Below, one piece after another: positions 26,787 through 34,768 of a stretch of DNA of 64,000 bases. Both the position numbers and the translations under genes were made by a program. The notes under the pieces were generated by a model. That model saw only the letters and a list, made by a program, of their open reading frames with translations. It was not told where the DNA came from and made no database searches. Numbering within the stretch: the stretch's first letter is position 1; every line of letters begins with the position of its first letter. Source of the stretch: Microbispora rosea (GTDB lineage: Bacteria > Actinomycetota > Actinomycetes > Streptosporangiales > Streptosporangiaceae); the NCBI RefSeq assembly GCF_900156315.1, contig NZ_FTNI01000005.1:62001-126000 (forward strand). The letters are read 5' to 3'.

Positions 26787-27208
26787 ACGGGCGAACGTAC
26801 GAGGAGGTGGCGACGGGGGAGGAACTGCCCCCGCTGCCGATCCCGCTGACCCGCACGCTCATCGTGGCGACCGCCATCGCGAGCCGCGACTACCAGGACG
26901 TCCACCACGACCCCGGCCTCGCGGTCGAGCGCGGGTCCACGGACATCTTCATGAACATCCTCACCACCAACGGCCTGGTCGACCGGTACGTGACCGAATG
27001 GGCGGGCCCGGCCGCCGTGGTCACGGCGATCAGAATCAGGCTCGGCGTGCCCAACTACCCGGGCGACACGATGACGCTGACCGGCACGGTCACCGCCAAG
27101 CACGACGAGGACCGCCGGGTCGAGATCGCCGTGCGCGGCGAGAACGGCCTGGGCGCCCACGTCACCGGCACCGTCGCCGTACGGCTTCCGGCGAAGGACG
27201 CGACATGA
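26783..27208 (+). CDS. chsH1: ChsH1-type MaoC-like enoyl-CoA hydratase subunit
   Basis: This 141-residue single hot-dog-fold protein has ASRDYQDVHHDPGLAV near residues 33-48. It carries the MaoC hydratase Asp-His pair (D-x-x-x-x-H type), which makes this the catalytic partner of ChsH2. It hydrates the 17(20)-unsaturated steroid CoA thioester before retro-aldol cleavage. In M. tuberculosis the igr operon carries the same trio. The ATG at 26783 overlaps the chsH2 stop, and its own stop overlaps the ltp2 ATG, each by 4 bp, consistent with stoichiometric production of the complex. Confidence 0.85.
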   Translation: MNGRTYEEVATGEELPPLPIPLTRTLIVATAIASRDYQDVHHDPGLAVERGSTDIFMNILTTNGLVDRYVTEWAGPAAVVTAIRIRLGVPNYPGDTMTLTGTVTAKHDEDRRVEIAVRGENGLGAHVTGTVAVRLPAKDAT

Positions 27209-28380
27209 GCGGCTTTTCGGGTGCGGCGGCGATCGCCGGCATCGGCGCCACCGAGTTCTCCAAGGACTCCGGCCGCAGCGAGCTGCGGCTCGCCTGCGAG
27301 GCCGTGCTCGCGGCCGTCGCCGACGCCGGCCTGAAGCCGTCCGACGTGGACGGCATGGTGACGTTCACCGCCGACACCAACGCCGAGATCCACGTCGCCC
27401 GCAGCACCGGCATGCGCGACCTGACGTTCTTCTCGCGCATCCCGCACGGCGGCGGCGCGGCCTGCGGCACCGTCCAGCAGGCGGCGCTGGCCGTCGCGAC
27501 CGGCGTCGCCGACGTCGTGGTCTGCTACCGGGCCTTCAACGAGCGGTCCGGTGTGCGCTACGGCCTCGGCCAGGCGGACGGCCCGGCCGAGACGGGGGCC
27601 GACAGCGCGGCGTACGCGTGGCTCACCCCGTTCGGCCTGTCGACGCCCGCCCAGTGGGTCGCCATGTTCGCCCGCCGCTACATGCACGAATACGGCGCGA
27701 CCAGTGAGGACTTCGGCCGGGTGGCGGTGGTGGACCGCAGGCACGCCGCGACCAACCCGGCGGCCTGGTTCTACCGGCGGCCCATCACGCTGGAGGACCA
27801 CCAGGCGTCGCGCTGGATCGCCGAGCCGCTGCACCTGCTCGACTGCTGCCAGGAGACCGACGGCGGCCAGGCGCTGGTCGTGGTCTCCGCCGAACGCGCG
27901 CGCGACCTGCCGCACCCGCCCGCCGTCGTCCTCGGCGCGGCCCAGGGCTCGGGCGACGACCAGCACATGATGACCAGCTACTACCGCCCCCGCATCACCG
28001 GCATCCCCGAGATGGGGCTGGTCGGACGACAGCTGTACGCGCAGAGCGGCCTCGGCCCCGCCGACATGGACGCGGCGATCCTGTACGACCACTTCACGCC
28101 GCTGGTGCTGCCGCAACTGGAGGAGCTGGGCTTCTGCGCCCCCGGCGAGGCCAAGGACTTCGTCGCCGAGGGCAACCTGGAGCTCGGCGGGCGGCTGCCG
28201 TTCAACACCCACGGCGGCCAGCTCGGCGAGGCGTACCTGCACGGCATGAACGGCATCGCCGAGGCCGTCCGCCTGGTGCGGGGCACCAGCGTCAACCAGC
28301 CGGAGGGGGTGCGCAACGTGATCGTGACGGCGGGCACCGGCGTGCCCACGAGCGGCCTGGTCCTCGGAGCCGACCGCTGA
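27205..28380 (+). CDS. ltp2: Ltp2-type thiolase-fold steroid aldolase
   Basis: This 391-residue SCP-x/lipid-transfer type thiolase-fold protein lacks the usual nucleophilic Cys in the canonical place. It has Tyr294 in ILYDHF and Tyr344 in GEAYLHG. From memory these are the positions reported as catalytic tyrosines in the Thermomonospora curvata Ltp2 aldolase, which releases propionyl-CoA and the steroid 17-ketone when bound to the DUF35 domain of ChsH2. The operon order chsH2-chsH1-ltp2 supports this directly. The acyl-CoA dehydrogenase subunits chsE1/chsE2 and a CYP125 gene, present in mycobacterial igr operons, are not in this cluster. Confidence 0.87.
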   Translation: MSGFSGAAAIAGIGATEFSKDSGRSELRLACEAVLAAVADAGLKPSDVDGMVTFTADTNAEIHVARSTGMRDLTFFSRIPHGGGAACGTVQQAALAVATGVADVVVCYRAFNERSGVRYGLGQADGPAETGADSAAYAWLTPFGLSTPAQWVAMFARRYMHEYGATSEDFGRVAVVDRRHAATNPAAWFYRRPITLEDHQASRWIAEPLHLLDCCQETDGGQALVVVSAERARDLPHPPAVVLGAAQGSGDDQHMMTSYYRPRITGIPEMGLVGRQLYAQSGLGPADMDAAILYDHFTPLVLPQLEELGFCAPGEAKDFVAEGNLELGGRLPFNTHGGQLGEAYLHGMNGIAEAVRLVRGTSVNQPEGVRNVIVTAGTGVPTSGLVLGADR

Positions 28381-28415
28381 ACGCCAGTGGTTCACCTGCG
28401 GTGAATCATGGAATC

Positions 28416-28444
28416 TTGACCCGCACGGAGGTGAAACCTAGCCT
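28416..28444 (+). promoter_or_regulatory. Housekeeping-type promoter of the condensation-domain gene
   Basis: TTGACC (28416-28421) and TAGCCT (28439-28444) are 17 bp apart, about 50 bp before the ATG at 28493. This is the best sigma-70-like match in the window. A small hairpin, TTCAC-CTGCG-GTGAA, lies just upstream at 28391-28405. Confidence 0.65.
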
Positions 28445-28492
28445 TCGTTGGAGCGTTTCCACGTTCGCCCGCCCCACTCGTGAAGGAGAGCC

Positions 28493-29794
28493 ATGCGGCT
28501 TTCTGTGGACTTCGCCTCCAATCGTTCGGGAACGGCGGAGCTCGCGTGGGGACAGCGGGACATCTGGGAGGCCATCCGAAGGGTGGGGCCGGACAGCGCG
28601 CACTATTTCAACGTGCCCCGGCTCCTCACCGTCCCGGGCGCGGGCGGCCCGCGCAGCCCCCGGGCTGTGGCGTCCGCCCTGGCGGAGGTGATCGGCCGGC
28701 ACGACGCCCTGCGATCGCTGGTGCGGCTCGGCGCGGCGGGGCCGTACCAGGAGGTGGCGGCGGCCGGGACTCTGCCGATCGAGACGGTCGAGGTGGCTCG
28801 CGGCGCCGCGGACGGCGCCGCGGCGGACCTCGTCGCCCGCTTGGCCGGTCGATCCTTCGGCGACGGAGAGCAGCCGCTGCGCGTCGGTCTCGTGATCTGC
28901 GACGGCGCCGCCACTCACGTGGCGCTCGTGCTCAGCCACGCCGTCGCGGACTGGCGCGCGGCCGACGTCGTGGTGCGCGACCTGCGGATGCTGCTGCTCC
29001 GCGGGTCGATCGCAGGGCCGCCGCCGTCGCAGCTGCTCGACCTCGTGCGGGATGAGGAGGCGGCGTCGGCCCGTTCGGACCGGGCCATCGCGCAGTGGGA
29101 GGCGCTTCTCCGCACGGTGCCGTCCGCCATGTTCCCGAAAACGGTCGGAGCGGGCGCGTCGCCGCGATACGCGCGGGCAGTGCTGTCGTCGCCCCGGCTC
29201 AACCACGCCGCCCAGGTGCTCGCCCGCCGCGCCGGCGTCAGCACCGCCACCGTCTTGCTGGTGGCGGTCGCCATGCTGCTGCGCGAGCTGACCGGACACG
29301 AGGTCGCCGCGATCACCCCGATCGTGCACAACCGCTTCAATGACCGGAGCCGGGACCTGGTCACCAGCCTGAACCAGTTGGGGTTGTTCACCCTGGGGCC
29401 CTGCGCGAGCCTTCCCGAGACGCTCGTGAGCGCCTATCCGTCGGTTCTCGCGTCCTACCGGCGGGCTCGTTTCGATTCGCTGGCCCTGAACGCGATGATC
29501 GACCGGATGAGCGCCGACCGGGGCGTCCCCCTGTTCCCGTCGTGCTGCTTCAACGACCTGCGCCCAGGCGAGGACCCGGCTGGCGCCGGTAGCGCGGACG
29601 GGGAGTCGGAGCTGGAGTGGCTCCCCGGCACGGACAAGCGCAGCTGCGACTTCTGCGTGGCACTGATGCGCTGGAAGGGCACGCTCGGGGTGGAGCTGAG
29701 CGCCGACACCACCCGCCTGCCCGAGGGCGAGATGGCCGCGCTGCTGCACCGGCTGGAGTCCTTCGTGGTCGGCGCGGCTCGGCCGCTCTCGTAG
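28493..29794 (+). CDS. Stand-alone condensation-domain protein
   Basis: This 433-residue protein is a single NRPS-type condensation (chloramphenicol-acetyltransferase-like) fold. Landmarks are an N-terminal LAWGQRDIW motif (C1-like), the active-site region LVLSHAVADWRA near residue 150, and NQLGLFTLG near residue 300 (C5-like). The consensus HHxxxDG is changed to SHxxxDW: the second, catalytic His and the Asp remain, but the first His and the Gly are lost. AAGGAG lies 5 bases upstream of the ATG, and the gene has its own promoter. No adenylation, carrier-protein or other NRPS gene lies nearby, so it is an orphan whose partner must be encoded elsewhere. It could transfer an acyl group to a free amine or alcohol, or may be inactive. 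Confidence 0.78.
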   Translation: MRLSVDFASNRSGTAELAWGQRDIWEAIRRVGPDSAHYFNVPRLLTVPGAGGPRSPRAVASALAEVIGRHDALRSLVRLGAAGPYQEVAAAGTLPIETVEVARGAADGAAADLVARLAGRSFGDGEQPLRVGLVICDGAATHVALVLSHAVADWRAADVVVRDLRMLLLRGSIAGPPPSQLLDLVRDEEAASARSDRAIAQWEALLRTVPSAMFPKTVGAGASPRYARAVLSSPRLNHAAQVLARRAGVSTATVLLVAVAMLLRELTGHEVAAITPIVHNRFNDRSRDLVTSLNQLGLFTLGPCASLPETLVSAYPSVLASYRRARFDSLALNAMIDRMSADRGVPLFPSCCFNDLRPGEDPAGAGSADGESELEWLPGTDKRSCDFCVALMRWKGTLGVELSADTTRLPEGEMAALLHRLESFVVGAARPLS

Positions 29795-29844
29795 TCGCTC
29801 TTGCAGCAGCGCCGACCTTGCGGCGTCCAGCAGCCGGTGCACGC

Positions 29845-31797
29845 TCACCTGGGCCGGGGCCGCTCGTAGGTGAAGGTCCAGCGGTCGGTGCCGGTTTGGC
29901 GGCGGGTGTAGTGGTGGGGGTGCTGGTAGCGGTCGCGGTTGTGGAATTGGCAGGCGGGTCCGAGGAGTTTCAGGTCGGTGAGGCCGCCGGTGCTCCAGTT
30001 GTCGGCGTGGTCGATCTGGCACATGGTGGCGGGGAGTGGGCAGCCGTCGATCCAGCAGGTGGCGTAGCGGGCGAAGACGGCCCTGCGTTGGGCAGGGGTG
30101 GCCAGGCGGACTTTGCGGCCCATGTCGAGCACTTGTCCCTGGGCGTCCATGACCAGCCGCATGAGGGTGCTGGTGCGGGCGAGGCGGTGCACGCTGGTGA
30201 CGGGCAGCATCTGCCCGGTGGCCAGCAACAACCCCGGCACCGTCCCCAACTCCGTCCCCAGCAATGCCCCCGGCGGCGCCCCGAACAGCGCCCCCGGCGC
30301 CGTGCCGGACAGTGCCTCCGGCGGCTCTCCGGCCGATGCCGTGTCCTGCCCACGCGGGTACTCCCTCGCAGGCCGAGGCCCGGCGTGGATGTGATGTGCG
30401 GAGTTGTCCTCGGGAGGAGGATCGGGCCGGGCTGCTTGAGCGGGCGCTGTGCCGGAAGGTGCCGTGTTCGAGGGCGCTGTGGGCGGGGGTGCTGTGTTCG
30501 AGGGTGTTGTGTTCGAAGGCGCTGCGTGTGAAGGCCGGCCACCGTCAGCAGGCCATGCTGACCCGCGCCGCCTGGCGTGCGTTGCCCCGGTTTGTGCCCC
30601 GGCACGGTCGCGGTCTTCGCCCTTTACAGGCGGGGTGTCGTCGCCCTCGGCAGAGGCGGCGCTCGCGGTGTCACGCGGCTCGCACTCACCGGCCCGCCGC
30701 TCACCGGCCCGCCGCTCACCGGCCCGCCGCTCGTCGGGTCCGGGGTGGCGAGCCTCCTCATCGCGGGGACCGGTGGTGGCACGGTCGGCGCTTGCGGCAG
30801 GGGCATCGCTCTCCGCACCGGCGTCCGCCTCGGGGTCGGTGGGGAGGGATTCGGCGTTGACCAGGACGAGGAGTTCGGTGGCGATCTTCTGTTCCAGCAG
30901 GGCGATGAGGGCATCGGCCTGGCGCACGCTCAGTGGGCGGTCGTCGCCTTCCGCTCGGGGTTTGGCGTAGGCGTCCAGCAGGGCCCGTAGCCGGGCTGCC
31001 GCCTCACGCGGCAGGGAGAACTCCCCTTCCAGGCCGCCGCCCCGCCCGGGACGCACCCGAAGGAACCGCCGCCCGTACTCGGCCCGCTCATCACGGTCCT
31101 CCCCATCAGGGTCCAGCACCGCCCGCAGATAACGCCCGGCCTTGGCCACCTCCGCCGCGCCCGCCTTGCCCGCCAACTCCAGCAGGATCGGCTCGGCCAC
31201 ACCGGCATGCTCACCAGACAGGTTCGAGGTGGCGGCGCAGATCGCCTCCACCACCCCCGCCGCCAACTGCCCGGCGGCGAACTTCTCCCGCACCCGCGGC
31301 AGACGCGCCAGCTCCACCGCCAACGTCAGCAGACGGCCCGCACCGCCGACGCTCATCCCGGCGGCGGTACGCAGCCAGCTGCGGGTGGAGGCATGCCCAT
31401 GCTGCTTGGCCCGCCCAGCGGCATGCACGCGCCCCACCCGATCGGCCAGCGCGCAGGTGATCCGGTCCCGCGCGAACAGCAAATCCTCCGCCTCAGAAAG
31501 GCAGACATCCGCATCCTCGGGAAGCGGCGTCAACGCCAACGCCTGCGCCGACTCCCGCAACGACCCCACCAGCACCCACGACGACCGGCCCCTGTCCCGA
31601 GCGGCACGGGGCGCGCCGTCGCTGGTGTTCGCGCTCGTGTGCTGCGGCGGGTCGAGGTCGGTGATCGGGAAGTGCGCGCGGGCGGACGAGCCGTCGGCAG
31701 ACCACAACGGCGAGTCGGCGGTCAACCGGTCCCACCAGCCGTCGTCGGTGTTATTCGCACGATGAGGGCGATCAGGGTCCGGATCGAACAGATCCAT
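29845..31797 (-). CDS. DUF222/HNH (13E12-type) endonuclease, complete copy
   Basis: This 650-residue protein carries DUF222 at about 80-310, a long variable linker (about 330-530) rich in Pro, Thr and Asn with RRAGE and SNTAP repeats, and a C-terminal HNH domain. The HNH domain has paired CWIDGC cysteines, then CQIDHADNW and CQFHNRDRY, the His-Asn-His zinc/magnesium site. The start is ATG 31797, with GAGGAGGG 4 bases upstream; a longer GTG start at 31842 is less likely. It is nearly identical over the DUF222 region to the gene at 1-1178. DNA nicking or cleavage is inferred from the HNH fold. The family is widespread in actinomycetes, often as dispersed paralogues, without a settled role. Confidence 0.9.
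   Translation of the reverse strand: MDLFDPDPDRPHRANNTDDGWWDRLTADSPLWSADGSSARAHFPITDLDPPQHTSANTSDGAPRAARDRGRSSWVLVGSLRESAQALALTPLPEDADVCLSEAEDLLFARDRITCALADRVGRVHAAGRAKQHGHASTRSWLRTAAGMSVGGAGRLLTLAVELARLPRVREKFAAGQLAAGVVEAICAATSNLSGEHAGVAEPILLELAGKAGAAEVAKAGRYLRAVLDPDGEDRDERAEYGRRFLRVRPGRGGGLEGEFSLPREAAARLRALLDAYAKPRAEGDDRPLSVRQADALIALLEQKIATELLVLVNAESLPTDPEADAGAESDAPAASADRATTGPRDEEARHPGPDERRAGERRAGERRAGECEPRDTASAASAEGDDTPPVKGEDRDRAGAQTGATHARRRGSAWPADGGRPSHAAPSNTTPSNTAPPPTAPSNTAPSGTAPAQAARPDPPPEDNSAHHIHAGPRPAREYPRGQDTASAGEPPEALSGTAPGALFGAPPGALLGTELGTVPGLLLATGQMLPVTSVHRLARTSTLMRLVMDAQGQVLDMGRKVRLATPAQRRAVFARYATCWIDGCPLPATMCQIDHADNWSTGGLTDLKLLGPACQFHNRDRYQHPHHYTRRQTGTDRWTFTYERPRPR
30685..30729. 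repeat. Three tandem 15-bp units in the HNH linker
   Basis: CTCACCGGCCCGCCG occurs three times in a row and a degenerate fourth begins at 30730. On the coding strand the units give RRAGE repeats. They lie in the fast-changing linker and are absent from copy 1 of the gene. Confidence 0.85.
30840..31797. repeat. Copy 2 of the long direct repeat (HNH gene)
   Basis: This matches 210-1178 in direct orientation at very high identity. The similarity stops in the variable linker and just upstream of the start codon. The two copies bracket about 29.7 kb. Confidence 0.85.
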
Positions 31798-31956
31798 CTC
31801 GCCCTCCTCAATCAATTCGAAAACTTGTTTCAATTCTTTCACCCCTCCTCCGCAGGGAGCAACTGACCGAGCTAATAAGTTGGAGTTGCAGGCGGGTGAC
31901 GGTCGTCCGGCCGCCGCCCCCGCGTACGCGGCCGGATGAGACTCACGGGGTGGGGA

Positions 31957-32937
31957 TCACCACGCCCATGCCTCGGGGCCGGGGCCGCCGTTGCCGACAG
32001 GCGGGAACAGCTCGTCCAGCCGAGTGAGGGTCTCGGCGGACAACTCGGTGCGCAGCGCCGTCAGCGGCAGGTCGAGCTGCCCCGGCGTACGCGGCCCGAT
32101 GACCGGGGCGGTCACTCCGGGCCGCGACAGCAGCCAGGCGAGCGCGACCGTGGTGGGCTCCTCGCCGATGTCGGCGCAGAGCTTCTCGTAGCCCTCGATC
32201 GCCGTCCGGTGCGGCTCGACCCGTTCCGGGGCGTGCAGGACGCTGCGACCGGCCGCGCCTTCGCGCTGCTTGCGCAGCGCCCCGGACAGCGCGCCGAAGT
32301 GCAGCGGCGAGTAGGGCAGGATCCCGATCCCCAGCTCGCTCGCGGCGGGCAGCACCTCCAGCTCGACGTGCCGGGTGAGCAGGTTGTACTTGCACTGTTC
32401 GGAGACCAGGCCGAGGAAGTTCCTCCGGTCGGCCGCGGCCTGCGCGCGGGCGAGGTGCCAGCCGGCGAAATTGGACGACCCGGCGTACCGCACCTTGCCC
32501 TGGACCACCAGTGTCTCCATGGCCTGCCAGATCTCCTCCCACGGCGTGTCCCGCTGCACGTGGTGCATCTGGTAGAGGTCGATCCAGTCGGTCCGCAGGC
32601 GACGCAGCGACGCCTCACAGGCGGCGATGATGTGCCGGGCCGACAGTCCGCCGTCGTTCGGCCAGTCGGTCATCGGCGCGTACACCTTCGTGGCCAGCAC
32701 GATCCGGTCCCGCTGGCCGGTCTTGCCGAACCACCGGCCGATGAACTGCTCGCTCAGGCCGTCGCCGGTCTCCCGGCCGTACATGTTCGCGGTGTCGACG
32801 AAGTTCACGCCGTCGGCGTGCGCCCGGTCGAGGATCGCATGGCTCTCGGCCTCGCCGATCTGCCAGCCGAAGTTCATGGTGCCGAGGCAGATCCGGCTGA
32901 CGAGGAGACCGGTCCGCCCCAAACGGGTGTATTCCAT
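31957..32937 (-). CDS. Aldo/keto reductase
   Basis: This 326-residue (beta/alpha)8 oxidoreductase has the family tetrad. Asp and Tyr occur in VDTANMYG (about 47-54), Lys in LATKVY near residue 84 and His in YQMHH near residue 124. The NADPH-binding tail contains VIGPRTPGQLD near residue 285. It resembles YajO/Tas-type reductases that reduce aldehydes or ketones. It is divergent from an ArsR-type regulator gene, with 63 bp between, and a perfect inverted repeat lies in that gap, so it is probably repressed by that regulator until a carbonyl or related signal appears. The physiological substrate is not evident from sequence. Confidence 0.9.
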   Translation of the reverse strand: MEYTRLGRTGLLVSRICLGTMNFGWQIGEAESHAILDRAHADGVNFVDTANMYGRETGDGLSEQFIGRWFGKTGQRDRIVLATKVYAPMTDWPNDGGLSARHIIAACEASLRRLRTDWIDLYQMHHVQRDTPWEEIWQAMETLVVQGKVRYAGSSNFAGWHLARAQAAADRRNFLGLVSEQCKYNLLTRHVELEVLPAASELGIGILPYSPLHFGALSGALRKQREGAAGRSVLHAPERVEPHRTAIEGYEKLCADIGEEPTTVALAWLLSRPGVTAPVIGPRTPGQLDLPLTALRTELSAETLTRLDELFPPVGNGGPGPEAWAW

Positions 32938-32977
32938 GCGCCGACCGTAGGAACCGGGGGGCGCATCCCGTTAACCG

Positions 32978-32993
32978 TTCGAGCGTGCTCGAA
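32978..32993. promoter_or_regulatory. Perfect 7-bp-arm operator between AKR and ArsR genes
   Basis: TTCGAGC-GT-GCTCGAA lies 8 bp before the regulator's GTG start and 41 bp before the divergent reductase ATG. It is the clear candidate operator for the ArsR-type regulator, which would then control itself and the reductase. Confidence 0.8.
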
Positions 32994-33000
32994 TGGACGG

Positions 33001-33993
33001 GTGATCCGGATCGAGTTCGCCCCCGCCGACCTGCTGCGGCTCAGGTTCGCGCACAGCCCGATGGCGGAGGTCGTGGCCAGTTGCCTCGCGTTGCGCTCCC
33101 GCTCGGCGCGCCTGGTCCCCGCGTCCTGGCGGGCTCGGGCCGAGCCGCTGCTGCGAGACTTGACCACGCTCCGTCCGCTGGTCCCGGGGCCCACCGGTTA
33201 CGTGCCGGACTTCCTCACCCCGGCGCCGCCCATCACCCGCCCGACCCTGGAGCAGGAGCTGCGGGTGGTGGCCGCCACCCCGTTCGACCGGGCCGCGGCC
33301 GAGGTGGAACGGGCCTGGGCCGGGCACCGCGCGCCGCCGGAGGTCGAGCGCTTCTCGATCGACCCCGCGGGTGCGCTGGCCGTGACGGTGCGGGAGATCC
33401 GTCGCTACTTCTCGGCGGCGATCGCGCCGAGCTGGCCGCGGCTGCGCGCGCTGGCTGAAGGCGAGCTGACCCGCCGCGGGCTGCTCGCGGCGGAGCGGGG
33501 GCCGCGGGCGCTGCTCACGGACCTGCACCCGCGCCTCGACTGGGACGGCGGGGCGCTGCGGCTGGCGTACGACAAGGACGGAGAGTTCGGCCTGGACGGG
33601 CATCCGCTCACCCTGCTGCCGACCGGATTCACCGGCCCGCACGTGTACACGATGACCGACACACCGTCAGGGCGGGCCCTGTGGTACGCGCCGGGCGGCC
33701 ACGGCCGGCTGTGGGACCCGCCGGTGCCGGTCGAGCCGCCGGAGGCGCTGGCCGCCCTGCTCGGCCCGACCCGCGCGGCCGTGCTCGTCCTGCTGGCCCG
33801 ACCGTCCAGCACGGGAGAGGTGGCCGCCGCCCTCCGGCTGGCTCCGGCGACCGCCTCGCACCATCTGACCACGCTCAGGGACGCCGGGTTGGTGACCGGC
33901 GAACGGGACGGCCGGCGGCTGCGCTACCGGCGCACCGGCCTCGGCGAACAGCTCGTGGGGGAGGACCGGGCGCCGTTGGACAGAAGTATGTAG
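33001..33993 (+). CDS. ArsR-type winged-helix regulator with large N-terminal domain
   Basis: This 330-residue protein has a C-terminal ArsR-like winged helix (about 250-325) with LLARPSSTGEVAAALRLAPA and SHHLTTLRDAGLV. A long N-terminal domain (1-240) of the kind seen in DUF5937-type actinomycete regulators may sense a ligand; no metal-binding ELCVCD-type motif is present. The start is taken as GTG 33001, because the operator lies immediately upstream and the frame has no better start. The divergent aldo/keto reductase is its likely target. Its TAG stop is embedded in the operator of the next gene. Confidence 0.82.
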   Translation: MIRIEFAPADLLRLRFAHSPMAEVVASCLALRSRSARLVPASWRARAEPLLRDLTTLRPLVPGPTGYVPDFLTPAPPITRPTLEQELRVVAATPFDRAAAEVERAWAGHRAPPEVERFSIDPAGALAVTVREIRRYFSAAIAPSWPRLRALAEGELTRRGLLAAERGPRALLTDLHPRLDWDGGALRLAYDKDGEFGLDGHPLTLLPTGFTGPHVYTMTDTPSGRALWYAPGGHGRLWDPPVPVEPPEALAALLGPTRAAVLVLLARPSSTGEVAAALRLAPATASHHLTTLRDAGLVTGERDGRRLRYRRTGLGEQLVGEDRAPLDRSM

Positions 33994-34004
33994 ACCGGTC
34001 TAAT
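33976..34004 (+). promoter_or_regulatory. Leaderless promoter with TAGACCGGTCTA operator
   Basis: TTGGAC (33976-33981) and TCTAAT (33999-34004) are 17 bp apart, and the GTG start of the TetR gene follows at 34013, so the transcript should have little or no leader. The perfect 12-bp palindrome TAGACCGGTCTA (33991-34002) overlaps the -10 element. It matches the LmrA/QdoR-type TetR operator core (AGACC...GGTCT, from memory). It also contains the stop codon of the upstream gene. Confidence 0.8.
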
Positions 34005-34012
34005 GTCGCGGC

Positions 34013-34591
34013 GTGATCCGAAGGAACGACACGCGCGAGCGGGTCCTGCGCACGGCCGCCGGGCTCTTCCAGCGGCAGGGCTACAACGCCACCGGCCTCA
34101 ACCAGGTGCTGGCGGAGAGCCGGGCGCCCAAGGGCTCGCTGTACTTCCACTTCCCCGACGGCAAGGAGCAACTGGCCGCCGAGGCGGTGGCGGTCGCGGG
34201 CGGCGAGCTCGGCGAGCGGATCGCCGCCGCGGTGGCCGCAGCCCCCGGTCCCGCCGAGGCCGTCGCCCGGATCGGCGACCTGCTCGCCCATAACCTGGAG
34301 GAGTCGGGATTCCAGGAGGGCTGCCCGGTGGCCACGGTCGCCCTGGAGGCCGCGGGCGACAGCGAACCCATCCGGTCGGCCTGTGACGAGGCGTACGCCT
34401 CCTGGCTGGGTGGCCTGGCCGACTGTCTGCACGGGCACGGCGTGGACGAGGCCGAGGCCGAGGCGCTCGCCGACCTGGTGCTGTCCTCGCTGCAGGGAGC
34501 CCTCCTGCTCGCCCGCGTGCGCCGCGACACCGCCGTCATCCACTCGGTCGCGCGACGGATCGGCGGCATGGTCGCCGGCGCCGCCGGGTGA
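34013..34591 (+). CDS. TetR-family repressor, LmrA/YxaF type
   Basis: This 192-residue protein has a helix-turn-helix at about 8-55 with ATGLNQVLAESRAPKGSLYF then HFPDGKEQL, the wording typical of the LmrA/YxaF group. The C-terminal domain includes GCPVATVALE near residue 104, also characteristic. Such repressors bind AGACC-GGTCT palindromes and respond to flavonoids or antibiotics. A perfect TAGACCGGTCTA lies over its own -10 element, so it is autorepressed. GTG 34013 has no Shine-Dalgarno sequence, consistent with leaderless translation. No divergent partner exists, so other targets are elsewhere or it acts only on itself. Confidence 0.88.
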   Translation: MIRRNDTRERVLRTAAGLFQRQGYNATGLNQVLAESRAPKGSLYFHFPDGKEQLAAEAVAVAGGELGERIAAAVAAAPGPAEAVARIGDLLAHNLEESGFQEGCPVATVALEAAGDSEPIRSACDEAYASWLGGLADCLHGHGVDEAEAEALADLVLSSLQGALLLARVRRDTAVIHSVARRIGGMVAGAAG

Positions 34592-34768
34592 GAGGGTTCC
34601 GAGGCACCCGGACGGCGCGGCCTTCGCTGCCGCGTGCGCCCGCCGATTCGGGGTGGAGCGTCCGGCGCGGTAACCTCAACCGTCCTCATGCTGTTTGGGA
34701 GCACGGATGGCCTGCACGCACGACCGCACCACGACGACCCGCGCCCGCGCCGACAGGGGGCTGCGGCG

